This document shows positions 1-12,597 of a DNA stretch of 64,000 nt, piece by piece. The notes under the pieces were generated by a model. That model was not told the DNA's origin, did no database searches, and saw nothing but the letters and a program-made list of their open reading frames with translations. The translations under genes were made by a program, and so were the position numbers. Each line of letters opens with the position of its first letter. Position 1 is the stretch's first letter. The DNA comes from Antedon mediterranea (taxonomy: Eukaryota > Echinodermata > Crinoidea > Comatulida > Antedonidae). The stretch covers positions 22,426,365 to 22,490,364 of the forward strand of contig NC_092678.1 of the NCBI RefSeq assembly GCF_964355755.1, read 5' to 3'.

Positions 1-1785
1 GCGTCACATTCCACGCACACGTCATTATGTTTGTTTGTTTGTTGGCAAATATAACCTAAACTCATTCAAAATGTTCCAACATTCTTTCAGATGACATTGA
101 CATAAAAAATGTGGTACTGTATTACTAAAAAGAATTTTTGCAACATGATGAGTTAATGTTCTTGTTTGTTACGAAGTGCAAGTAGACTTTCGATAAATGA
201 TCTCCTCAACTCGCATCAATCAGGCGAGAAAGCCTTGGTTCAGATGTGTTGAAGGTTGATGTATGTTCAGCCTAAAGAGATACATATTAATGGTGAATAT
301 ATTTGTCAAACGCAATAAGTTCATTGTCAACGCAATAAGTGCATTGTCAACGCATAAGTGCATAAGAAAATTAAATAAAATATATTTTGCTGTGCCGACG
401 GCTTTAACAAACTTCATATTAATATGTATCAACATCAGCTAATTAAACAACACTCTACTGATGACGTCACGTTCTAAATACATCACGATAACCTAAAAAT
501 TTTTTTAATTCTACATTTGAATTTTTCACCCTCAAATGCGTTTATTCTAGTAGGGCTACTACTAAATACTATTGTTAATATTTAACAATAGCTGTTGTTA
601 TTGGTTTCGTATTTGTTTGTTGACGTCATCTGGTCAAATTGTTACCACGGTGTCGTCTCGGTATGTCAACCATTGGTCGAAAGTCTGCGATCGGTAAACA
701 ACATTTTTCTGTAGTTTCGCTCAACAAAATTGTAAGTTTAGATGGTGTCGATTGAGTAAAAGGGACATAATTAAACAGACAAACTGACACGTCGAGGTAT
801 GTTATTGTCCCAAGACATGCATGCAATCCTGCATTCCGTGATCGTCTGCTAACCAAATGACCAATGTTGACAGACTCTCGGGTCACACGCCAGGTCAACC
901 CAGGGAAGAGTGAAATTGTTATTTCACCCATCCCCGGTCAACTTAAGTTTCTGGGAAAAGGGTCTCGCATTTTATTTTAGTGATGATGGAAACAATACTT
1001 AACTATTTAACAAATAATTTATTATATTAAAGGGCCAATAAAAGTATATTGCCATTCGCCATTATTGTATGTAGGCCTACAACACGGAGAACCCTCAATA
1101 TGAAGAGGACAACTTTGTTGGTGGTGTGTCCCGGTCCTGGGACTCGAATTGTGTTCGGCCGTATAATTGTTAAAACAATAAAGTGTTCCCCTATGAGTAC
1201 CCTGAAGAAGGGCTTCTACTCTATGCGTTTTCGTTAATTTTTTCTTTCAAATACTTTTTAGAGAAATGTTATGATAGCACATATTTTACAGTAGCCTTGA
1301 TGGTCATTATCTCCAGCTATCCCCGTTCAATTGTTATCTTATAAAAACGTGTACGCGGAAAACAGTATTGACGTGCCGGGCATCACCTTCAGATTTGACC
1401 CCAAACCAGATTGTATTTTGATATCGGTGGCATGTTTTTCTTGACACGACGTCACGCGTTGGGTGTCATGAAGATGATTAGCGGTCTCGTACTGCCGGAT
1501 CACCTTACGCGTACGTGTGCCTTTTTGCGCTTTGGGGTGTCGGCCTAAAAATAGCATGATTTTACTATATTTAGATTTGCACGTGATGTGAACATTCTGT
1601 GGTAACCTTGCAAGTTGGAAATTAGGAATGTCGTTTTTGGATGTTTTGTTTTGGTTTCGTGATGTTGTAAGGCCTACCGGTACATCCTGGTTTCTTACTA
1701 CTGAACACGTCATCAATTGCATTCGAACATAATATACGTAATATTTTTAAGTTCAACATTTCCAAACTACTTATTGTTATAGCTT
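1..1785. other. Non-coding flank, no gene recognised
   Basis: No exon-like open frame with splice signals or family motifs is visible on either strand. The longest frames (about 100 to 127 codons on the minus strand at 626-931 and 1339-1722) have no recognisable motif and look like chance. The stretch holds a short tandem repeat at 306-364 and a TAGGCCTA-type palindrome near 1071. Confidence 0.6.
306..364. repeat. 20-bp tandem repeat, three copies
   Basis: The 20-base unit TCAACGCAATAAGTGCATTG is repeated about three times with small changes; the last copy is shortened. It is a simple local duplication with no coding potential. Confidence 0.7.
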
Positions 1786-1898
1786 AAGCTTGGTTCACAC
1801 TAGGACGTGACGACGGCGTAAACAATTTAACCAATCACAGCGATGGATTCTCCGAATTTTCGTCGTCCTTGCGTTGCCTCCTAATGTGAACCAAGCTT
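1786..1898. mobile_element. MITE family 1, intact copy (TTA target duplication)
   Basis: About 20-bp terminal inverted repeats are visible: the left end reads AAGCTTGGTTCACACTAGGA and the right end is its reverse complement with one mismatch. TTA lies on both sides (1784-1786 and 1898-1900), so a 3-bp target duplication fits if the element is AGCTTGG...CCAAGCT. The interior has no reading frame and carries ACCAATCA, the inverted CCAAT-like motif also seen in the copies near 36.8 and 42.3 kb. Three-base TWA duplications are typical of PIF/Harbinger elements; placing it in that superfamily is inference. Confidence 0.8.
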
Positions 1899-2337
1899 TA
1901 GTACTGTAGTGTTAATATCTGGGTTTAAAGCATTGTTTGCAGTATGAGGTGGGGGAGGGGGGGAGTTTGGTGCGGGGCGGACAAGAGGGTAGTTCTTCTA
2001 TAATACAGTCATCTGTTAATTCCCCCCCCCCCCTATTCCACGTTATTTTTAAACGATATTTATTTATGAAACGCCAAAGGTCAATATAATATTTCCAAGA
2101 ATAAGCTCTAAATAGAACAATTTTCAACCTTTGTGCCAGATTAATTTTGAAATACAGTGTATGTACTGTTTAAATTAACTGTATTAAGTTCTGCATTTTT
2201 GCACCACGATGGCCAATCTCGGTTGACCAATGCATAATATAATATATAATCGTAACCGAGTTATATTTCATATACGTGTGTCAAATTTCGTTGCAAAGGA
2301 TAGGTAGCTGCTTAAATATGTGTAATAATGATTATAA
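1899..2337. other. Non-coding flank with a G-run and C-run
   Basis: Nothing coding is seen. A G-rich stretch at about 1948-1979 (runs of 3 to 7 G) is followed about 50 bases later by a run of some 12 C at about 2022-2034. The left edge of the satellite lies at 2337/2338 within AT-rich sequence. Confidence 0.6.
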
Positions 2338-2345
2338 CTAGATTT

Positions 2346-2379
2346 GAACTCGTCACTACGGACGAGTTAGGTTATCCGC
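2346..2379. repeat. Unit-start hairpin and shared subterminal repeat (first copy)
   Basis: Arms AACTCGTC (2347-2354) and GACGAGTT (2361-2368) enclose a six-base loop ACTACG, and GGTTATCCGC follows. The same structure opens every unit, with loop variants ACTGCG near 5850 and ACTTTG in the long units (where it closes as a 9-bp stem with a three-base loop). GGTTATCCGC is the inverse of the arm GCGGATAACC that closes many units, so the unit also has short inverted termini. Confidence 0.9.
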
Positions 2380-5300
2380 AGCGCAAAAGCCACGTGCACG
2401 TCATACGTTAGAATATTGCGCGCAGAAAAACGATTATGCCATTGAAAAAATGTTAGTGCGTTCTCTATTTTGCGTCACGTCAAAGTGTATACTGTATACG
2501 TACTACGTACAGTGCAGAATAGGTGAAAATAAGTGACCAAAGTTATTGACGCTTTTGGACATGATGACGTCATCACAATTTCTAAAATGGTGAATCATGC
2601 GAAAGATAATTGATTGACCTAGACAATATAAAGAAAGGGAGGGCAATGGAATACGGATAAGTGGAGATGCGCTCTATTAAATGTGATGAGCTATACGAAA
2701 GAGAAAAAAATCCTATATTTTATATTCGAGTGGCCATACAATGACGCCACAATGTCCTGTTAGCTATATCGATGCATGATTCGATATCTACAACTCATCA
2801 ACTTCCAGAATGTGTAATTTAAAAAAAGTTCACCACGTAGTTTATAATCTATGACTTTTAAAAAAAAAGCATAATTTTCACGAATTTTTTTACTTTTTCA
2901 TCAAAAACGCGCGCAAATTGTTCAATTCTACGTGCTCATATGACGTGATTTTAAGTCGAAATTGATTGAAAATTGGTAAATTTACTAGAAAGGGGTGGAA
3001 AAACAAAAATCAAGCAAAAAAAAGATGTTTTTGCGCTACGTGCGCACGCGCGCGTAAGAAAAGTGCGCACGCGTGGGAATTTTTGAAATGCTCAAAATGA
3101 CATGAAACGCGTTGAAAGTTGATTAGAAATTGATTTTTTGCATTTTGAAATTTTAAACGCGCGTGCGCGCGTGATTTTCTTTAAAACAAGCCATTTTCTC
3201 TCCATAGAAAGTTAGCGCATGATATGACTTAAATTTTCACCAAGTTTCAATACAAAATGACATATAGTTTTTATTCTATGATCAATCATTGAAATTCATA
3301 AAATCGCGCGTAACTTACGCTGCGCGACTCAAAATTCATAAAAAAAAGTTTCTTGCACATCTACAGCTACAGGGCAATCTTTTGACAAAGTTATACAATC
3401 ATATGTTGGCCAGAATTAGAGATACGCTGCCAACAAAAAATGGGAGAGAAGTGTGTAAAGAAAGAAATAAATACTAGATTTGAACTCGTCACTACGGACG
3501 AGTTAGGTTATCCGCAGAGCAAACGCCACGTGCACGTCATACGTTAGAATATTGCGCTCAGAAAAACGATTATGCCATTGAAATAATGTTAGTGCGCTCT
3601 CTATTTTGCGTCACGTCAAAGTATATACGGTATACACTATATTCTGTATACGTACTACATACAGTGCAGAATAGATGAAAATAAGGGAGCCAAGTTATTG
3701 ACGCTTTTGGACATGATGACGTCATCACAATTTAAAAAATGGTAGATTATGCGAAAGATAATTGATTGGCCTAGACAATATAACAAAATGGGGGGAAATG
3801 GAATACGGATAAGTGGAGATGCGCTCTATTAAATGTGATGAGCTATGCGAAAGAGACAAAAATCCAATATTTTATATTCGAGTGGCCATACGATGACGTC
3901 ACAATGTCCGGTTAGCCATATCGATGCATGATTTGATATTTATAACTCATCTACTACCAGAATATGTAATTATAAAAAAGTTCACCACGTAGTTTAGAAT
4001 TTATGACTGTTTAAAAAAAGGCATAATTTTGACTAATTTTTGAACTTTTTCATCAAAAATACGCGTAAATTGTTTAATTCTACGTGCTCGTATGACGTGA
4101 TTTTAAGTCGAAATTGTTTGAAAGTTGGTAAATTTTCTAAAAAAGACAGGAAAAACAAAAATCAAGCAAAAAAATGATGTTTTTGCGCTACGTGCGCACG
4201 TGCGCGTAAAAAAATTGCGCACGCGTGGGCATTTTTGAAATGCTCAAAATGACATGAAACGCGTAGAAAGTTGATTAGATATTGATTTTTCGCATTTTGA
4301 AATTTTAAACGCGCGTGCGCGCGTAACTTTTTGTAAAACATGCCATTTTTAATCCATAGAAAGTTTTCGCATTATATGACTTAAATGTTCACCAAGTTTC
4401 AATGCAAAATGAATTTTAGTTTTTAATCTATGTTCAATCATTGAAATTCATAAAATCGCGCGTAACTTACGCTGCGCGACTCGAAATTCATAAAAAAAAG
4501 TTTCTTGCACATCTACAGCTACAGGGCAATCTTATGACAAAGTTATACAGTCATTTGTTAGCCAGAATTAGAGATATGCTTGCAACAAAATTCATGGAAA
4601 GAAAGAAGAATATCGAAAAAAAAAAAAAAAAAAAAAAAAAAGATCCTTACAATAACAAGAGGTTATCCGCCAAGTGCGGATAACCAACTAGATTTGAACT
4701 CGTCACTACGGACGAGTTAGGTTATCCGCAGTGCAAAAGCCACGTGCACGTCATACGTTAGAATAGTGCGCGCAAAAAAATAAAACGATTATGGCATTGA
4801 AAAATGTTAGTGCGCTCTCTATGTTGCGTCGCGTCTAAGTATATACGGTATAACACTATATACTGTATACGTACTACATACAGTGCAGAATAGGTGAAAA
4901 TAAGTGACCAAAGTTATTGACGCATTTGAACATGATGACGTCATCACAATTTTTAAAATGGTGGATCATGCGAAAGGTAATTGATTGATCTAGACAATAT
5001 AAAAAAATTGAGTGAAATGGAATAAGGATAAGTAGAGATGCGCTCTATTAAATTGACGAGCTATGACGAAAGAGAAAAAAATCCTATATTTTATATTCGG
5101 GTGGCCATACGATGACGTCACAATGTCTGGTTAGCCATATCAATGCATGATTCGAGAAAAACAACTCATCTACTTCCAGAATCTGAAATTTTAAATATTT
5201 TCACCTCGGAGTTTAGAATCTATGACTGTTTTAAAAAAGGCATAATTTTGACGAATTTTTGAACTTTTTCTTCAAAAACGCGCGCAAATTGTTCAATTCT

Positions 5301-8179
5301 ACGTGCTCGTATGACGTGATTTTAAGTCGAAATTGATTGAAAATTGGTAAATGTACTAGAAAAGGCTGAAAAAACAAAAATCAAGCAAAAAAAAGATGTT
5401 TTTGCGCTACGTGCGCACGCGCGCGTAAAAAATATGCGCACGCGTGGGAATTTTTGAAATGCTCAAAATGACCTGAAACGCGTAGAAAGTTGATTAGAAA
5501 TGAATTTTTCGCAATTTGAAATTTTAAACGCGCGTGCGCGCGTAACTTTATGTCAAACATGCCATTTTTAATCCATAGAAAGTTTGCCCTTGATATGACT
5601 TAAATGTTCACTAAGTGTCATTACAAAATGACTTTTGCTTTTTAGTCTATGTTAAATACGCGAAATTCATAAAATCGCGCGTAGCTTACGCTGCGCGACT
5701 CTAAAGTAAAAAAACGAGCTGTCCTGCACTTCTACACATAGAGGTAAATCTTCTGACAAAGTTATACGATGTAATGTTGATCAGAATTTGAGATACACGT
5801 GACACAAAATTTTGGGAAAGAAAGAAGAATAACATAGACTAGATTTGAACTCGTCACTGCGGACGAGTTAGGTTATCCGCAGCGCAAAAGCCACGTGCAC
5901 GTCGTACGTTAGAATATTGCGCGCAGATAAACGATGATGCCATTGAAACAATTTCAGTTTTCTCTCTATTTTGCGTCATGTCTAAGTATATACGGTATAC
6001 ACTATATTATACTCTATACGTACTACATACAGTGCAGAATAGGTGAAAATAAGTGACCAAAGTTATTGACGCTTTTGGACATGATGACGTCATCACAATT
6101 TTTAAACTAATAAATCATGCGAAAGATAATTGATTGACTTAGACAATATAAAGAAATGGAGGGCAATGGAATACGGATAAGTGGAGATACGCTCTATTAA
6201 ATGTGATGAGCTATACGAAAGAGAAAAAAATCCTATATTTTATATTTGAGTGGCCATACGATGACGTCACAATGTCCAGTTAGCTATATTGATGCATGAT
6301 TCGATATCTACAACTCATCTACTTCCACAATATGTAATTTAAAAAAAGTTCACCACGTAGTTTAGAATCTATGACTTTTTAAAAAAAGGCATAATTTTCA
6401 CGAATTTTTGAGCTTTTTCATCAAAAACGCGCGCAAATTGTTCAATTCTACGTGCTCGTATGACGTGATTTTAAGTCAAAATCCATTGAAAATTGGTAAA
6501 TTTACTAGAAAAGGCTGAAAAAACAAAAGTCAAGCAAAAAAAATATGTTTTTGCGCTACGTGCGCACGCGCGCGTAAAAAAATGCGCGCTGGTGGGAATT
6601 TTTGAAATTCTCAAAATGACCTGAAACGCGTAGAAAGTTGATTAGAAATTGATTTTTCGCAATTTGAAATTTTAAACGCGCGTGCGCGCCTAACTTTTTG
6701 CACAACCTGCCATTTTTAATCTACAGAAACTTTGCGCTGTATATGACTTAAATTTTCACCAAGTTTCAATACAAAATGACTTTTGGTTATTAATCTATGA
6801 TCAATAATTGAAATTCATAAAATCGCGCGTAACTTACGCTGCGCGACTCGAAATTTGAAAAAAAAAGTTTCTTGCACATCTACAGATATAGGGCAATCTT
6901 TTGACAAAGTTATACAATCTTCTGTTTGCTAGAATTAGAGATACGCTGCCCACAAAAAATGGGAGAGAAGTGTGGAAAGAAAGAAATAAATACTAGATTT
7001 GAACTCGTCACTACGGACGAGTTAGGTTATCCGCAGCGCAAAAGCCACGCGCATGACACATAAGTTAGAATATTGCGCGCAGAAAAACGATTATGCCATT
7101 GAAAAAATGTGAGTGCGCTCTCTATTTTGTGTCACGTCAAGTGTATACGGTATACACTATATACCGTATACGTACTACATACAGTTCAGAATAGGTGAAA
7201 ATAAGTGACCAAAGTTATTGACGCTTTTGCACATGATGACGTCATAACAATTTTTAAAATGGTGAATCATGCGAAAGATAATTGATTGACATAGACAATA
7301 TAAAGAAATTGAGGGCAATGGAATACGGATAAGTGGAGATGCGCTCTATTAAATGTGATGAGCTATAGGAAAGAGAAAAAAATCCTATATTTTATATTCG
7401 AGTGGCCATACGATGACGTCACAATGTCCTGATAGCCATATTGATACATGATTCGATATCTACAACTCATCTACTACCAGAATATGTAATTATAAAAAAG
7501 TTTACCACGTAGTTTAGAATCTATGACTGTTTAAAAAAAGGCATAATTTTGACAAATTTTTGGACTTTTTCATCAAAATTGCGCGCAAATTGTTTAATTC
7601 TACGTGCTCGTATGACGAGATTTTAAGGCAAAATTGATTGAAAATTGGTAAATATATTATAAAAGACAGAAAAAACAAAAATCAAGCAAAAAAAAGATGT
7701 TTTTGCGCTACGTGCGCACGCGCGCGTAAAAAAATTGCGCAAGCCTGGGAATTTTTGAAATGCTCAAAATGATATGAAACGCGTAGAAAATTGATTAGAA
7801 GTTGATTTTTTGCATTTTGAAATTTTAAACGCGCGTGCGCGCGTAACTTTCTGTGAAACATGCAATTTTTAATCCATAGAAAGTTTGCGCTTGATATGAC
7901 TTAAATTTTCACAAAGTTTCAATACAAAATAACTTTCGGTTTTTAATCTATGATCAATCATTTAAATTCATAAAGTCGCGCGTAACTTACGCTGCGCAAC
8001 TCAAAATTCATAAAAAAAAGTTTCTTGCACATCTACAGCAAGAGGGCAATCTTTTGACAAAGTTATACAATCATATGTTGGCCAGAGTTAGAGATACGCT
8101 GCGAACAAAATTCGTGGAAAGAAAGAAGAACATAGAAAAAAAAAAAAAAGAAAAAAAAAAAGATCCTGACAATAACAAG

Positions 8180-8207
8180 AGGTTATCCGCCAAGTGCGGA
8201 TAACCAA
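8180..8207. repeat. Unit-end hairpin, main type
   Basis: Arms GGTTATCCGC and GCGGATAACC form a perfect 10-bp stem with loop CAAGT, preceded by an A-tract and GATCCTGACAATAACAAG. The next unit begins two bases later. The same hairpin ends the units closing near 4687, 9409, 16125, 17347, 18566, 19780, 22143, 24938, 26154, 28905, 32936 and 34161. The palindrome is read as DNA structure; no transcript is shown. Confidence 0.9.
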
Positions 8208-9409
8208 CTAGATTTGAACTCGTCACTACGTACGAGTTAGGTTATCCGCAGTGCAAAAGCCACGTGCACGTCACACGTTATAATATTGCGCGCAAAAAAA
8301 CGATTATGCCATTGAAAAAAATGTTAGTGTTCCCTCTATTTTGTGTCACGTCCAAATGTATACGGTATACACTATATACTGTATACGTACTACATACAGT
8401 GCAGAATAGGTGAAAAGAAGTGACCAAAGTTATTGACGCTTTTGAACATGATGACGTCTTAACAATTTAAAAAATGGTAAATCATGCGAAAGATAATTGA
8501 TTGACCTAGACAATATAAAGAAATGGAGGACAATGGAATACGGATAAGTGGAGATGCGCTCTATTAAATGTGATGAGCTATGCGAAAGAGACAAAAATCC
8601 TATATTTTATATTTGAGTGGCCATACGATGACGTCACAATGTCCAGTTAGCTATATTGATGCATGATTCGATATCTACAACTCATCAACTTCCAGAATTT
8701 GTAATTTTAAAAAAGTTCACCACGTAGTTTAGAATCTATGACTGTTTAAAAAAAGGCATAATTTTGACAAATTTTTGAACTTTTTCATTAAAAATGCGCG
8801 TAAATTGTTTAATTCTACGTGCTCGTATGACGTGATTTTAAGTCGAAATTGTTTAAAAGTTGGTAAAATTACTAGAGAAGGCTGAAAAAACAAAAATCAA
8901 GCCAAAAAAACATGTTTTTGCGCTACGTGCGCACGCGCGCGTAAAAATATTGCGCACCCGTGGGAATTTTTGAAATGCTCAAAATGACATGAAACTCGTA
9001 GAAAGTTGATTAGAAATAAATTTAGCGCATTTTGAAATTTTGAACGCGCGTGCGCGCGTAACTTTATGTAAAACATGCCATTTTTAATCCATAGAAAGTT
9101 TGCGCATGATATAACTTAAATTTTCACCAAGTTTCAATAGAAAATGACTTTTGGTTTTCAATCTATGATCAATCACTGAAATTCATAAAATCGCGCGTAA
9201 CTTACGCTGCGCAACTCCGAATTCGTCCAAAAGCTTGGCTGCACATCTACAGCTATAGGTCAATCTTATGACAAAGTTATACAATTTAATGTTGGCCAGA
9301 ATTAGAGATACGCTGCGAACAAAATTCGTGGAAAGAAAGAAGAACATAGAAAAAAAAAAAAAAGATCCTGACAATAACAAGAGGTTATCCGCCAAGTGCG
9401 GATAACCAA

Positions 9410-10933
9410 CTAGACATGTAACTCGTCACTTTGACGAGTTTGGTTATCCGCCGCGCAAGTGGTGCAACATTAACATTAAGGGGATAGGTTGAGGACAAAA
9501 GGAAGTGTTCACGTTGGCATTATGACCTGAACTGAAGAATATGATATGTTGTTATTGCTGAATTTTATTATTTAAATTCATATATAGTATACACAGTATA
9601 ATCTGTATCCATATCACATACAGTGTAGAATAGGTGAAATTACGGGACCCGCTATTTATTGCAATTTTTAACATGTTGACGGTTTTAAAATGAAACGCGA
9701 AGGTAGCAATTCCGAAAGGAAATTATCTCAGCAACAACGTATTAGCGTGTAGAAGAAATTTGAATACGTGAAATATTGATGCGCGCTCTTTTAAATGTAA
9801 TGAATTATGACGCAAAAGATGAAAATACGACCTTTTTTATATAACTAGCCATATGATGACGTCACAACATCCGATTGGCAACATTTTTACATAATTTCGT
9901 ATCTACAATCCAATAGCTTCCAGAAAAAGTTTTAATCGTGATTATCACATTTTATTCTTATGAGCTATAACAGATTAAAATTTACTGTAAAGATGAAATT
10001 AATGCCACACGTGATTTAAATTTTTAGGCATGATGACGTCAAAAAAATTAAAATATTTTTAACTCCTGCGAAAGATACTTGATTGACCTAGACAATATCA
10101 AAATCGGGGTGAAAATGGAAAACGGATAAGTGGAGATGCGCTCTATTCAATGTGATGAGCTATGACGAAAGGTACAAAAATCCTAAATTTTATATTCGCG
10201 TGGCCATACGATGACGTCACAATGTCCGGTTAGCCATATTAATACCTGATCCGATATCTACAACTCATCTACTTCCAGAATATGCCATCCACAAAAAGTT
10301 GACCGTCTAGTTTAGAAATTACGACTGTTTAAAAAAAGGCATATTTTAAACAAATTTTTTAACCTTTTCATAAAAAACGCGCGAAAATTGTCCAATTCGA
10401 CGTGCTCGTATGACGTATCTTTAAGTCGAAATTGTTTAAAATTTGGTAAAATTACTAGAAAAGGCTGGAAAAATATAAATCACGCGAAAAAAATACGTTT
10501 TCAATGCTACGTGCGCACCGCACACGTAAAAATGTGCGCACGCGTGGGAATTTTTGACATGCTTAAAACGACATGAATCGCGTAGAAAGTTGATTATAAA
10601 TTAATTTTGCGCATTTTGAAATTTTAAATGCGCGTGCGCGCGTAACTTTGTGTAAAACACGCAATTTTTTTTCAACAGAAAGTTAGCGCATGATATAAAT
10701 TAAACTTTTGCAAAGTTTCAAGTTGAAATGTTATTTGGTTGTCGAGCTATGTTAAATACGACAAAATCGTTAAATCGCGCGTAAGTCACGTTGCGCAATT
10801 GTAAACATCATGAAAAGCTTCGCTGCACATCTTCATGTGCATGGCGATATGTTGAGAAAGTTACAAAATGTTATGTTTGCAAGTTTTAGAGAAAAGCGAT
10901 CCACAAAAATCATACAGAAAGAAAGAAGACAAA
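9410..10933. repeat. Long satellite unit (1524 bp), first of a near-identical pair
   Basis: Starts CTAGACATGTAACTCGTC and has a 9-bp start hairpin (AACTCGTCA/TGACGAGTT). It is longer than ordinary units because the block running from GATGCGC through the CRE site to CTTCCAGAA occurs twice in diverged form. It lacks a terminal hairpin. The next unit is almost base-for-base the same over 1.5 kb, so this is a recent tandem duplication. Confidence 0.9.
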
Positions 10934-12597
10934 CTAGACATGTAACTCGTCACTTTGACGAGTTTGGTTATCCGCCGCGCAAGTGGTGCAACATTAACAT
11001 TAAGGGGATAGGTTGAGGACAAAAGGAAGTGTTCACGTTGGCATTATGACCTGAACTGAAGAATATGATATGTTGTTATTGCTGAATTTTATTATTTAAA
11101 TTCATATATAGTATACACAGTATAATCTGTATCCATATCACATACAGTGTAGAATAGGTGAAATTACGGGACCCGCTATTTATTGCAATTTTTAACATGT
11201 TGACGGTTTTAAAATGAAACGCGAAGGTAGCAATTCCGAAAGGAAATTATCTCAGCAACAACGTATTAGCGTGTAGAAGAAATTTGAATACGTGAAATAT
11301 TGATGCGCGCTCTTTTAAATGTAATGAATTATGACGAAAAAGATGAAAATACGACCTTTTTTATATAACTGGCCATATGATGACGTCACAACATCCGATT
11401 GGCAACATTTTTACATAATTTCGTATCTACAATCCAATAGCTTCCAGAAAAAGTTTTAATCGTGATTATCACATTTTATTCTTATGAGCTATAACAGATT
11501 AAAATTTACTGTAAAGATGAAATTAATGCCACACGTGATTTAAATTTTTAGGCATGATGACGTCAAAAAAATTAAAATATTTTTAACTCCTGCGAAAGAT
11601 ACTTGATTGACCTAGACAATATCAAAATTGGGGTGAAAATGGAAAACGGATAAGTGGAGATGCGCTCTATTCAATGTGATGAGCTATGACGAAAGGTACA
11701 AAAATCCTAAATTTTATATTCGCGTGGCCATACGATGACGTCACAATGTCCGGTTAGCCATATTAATACCTGATCCGATATCTACAACTCATCTACTTCC
11801 AGAATATGCCATCCACAAAAAGTTGACCGTCTAGTTTAGAAATTACGACTGTTTAAAAAAAGGCATATTTTAAACAAATTTTTTAACCTTTTCATAAAAA
11901 ACGCGCGCAAATTGTCCAATTCGACGTGCTCGTATGACGTATCTTTAAGTCGAAATTGTTTAAAATTTGGTAAAATTACTAGAAAAGGCTGGAAAAATAT
12001 AAATCACGCGAAAAAAATACGTTTTCAATGCTACGTGCGCACCGCACACGTAAAAATGTGCGCACGCGTGGGAATTTTTGACATGCTTAAAACGACATGA
12101 ATCGCGTAGAAAGTTGATTATAAATTAATTTTGCGCATTTTGAAATTTTAAATGCGCGTGCGCGCGTAACTTTGTGTAAAACACGCAATTTTTTTTCAAC
12201 AGAAAGTTAGCGCATGATATAAATTAAACTTTTGCAAAGTTTCAAGTTGAAATGTTATTTGGTTGTCGAGCTATGTTAAATACGACAAAATCGTTAAATC
12301 GCGCGTAAGTCACGTTGCGCAATTGTAAACATCATGAAAAGCTTCGCTGCACATCTTCATGTGCATGACGATATGTTGAGAAAGTTACAAAATGTTATGT
12401 TTGCAAGTTTTAGAGAAAAGCGATCCACAAAAATCATACAGAAAGAAAGAAGACAAATAAAAAGTTGATGTTGATGATTTCGTACAATCACAAGAGGTTA
12501 TCCTGCAACTTCGTTGCGGATAACCAATAAAAAGTTGATGTTGATGATTTCGTACAATCACAAGAGGTTATCCTGCAACTTCGTTGCGGATAACCAA
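10934..12597. repeat. Long satellite unit with two stacked tail cassettes
   Basis: Near-identical to the unit before it, with only scattered single-base differences, but it carries a tail of two exact 70-bp cassettes (12458-12527 and 12528-12597). Each cassette has AAAAGTTGATGTTGATGATT, a spacer, and a hairpin with outer arms GGTTATCC/GGATAACC and inner arms GCAAC/GTTGC around loop TTC. The cassettes differ in sequence from the common GATCCTGACAATAACAAG tail. Confidence 0.9.

Noticed and set aside
626-1722. Minus-strand frames of 101 and 127 codons
   Set aside because: No motif, no splice or start context, biased only by local composition.
3834-3858. Hammerhead-ribozyme-like core (GATGA...GAAA) in satellite units
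   Set aside because: GTGATGAGCTATGCGAAAGA looks like CUGAUGA-stem II-GAAA, but the essential core C is a G, stem II would be two pairs and is lost in units reading GCTATGACGAAA, and no matching stem I/III with a cleavage site was found.
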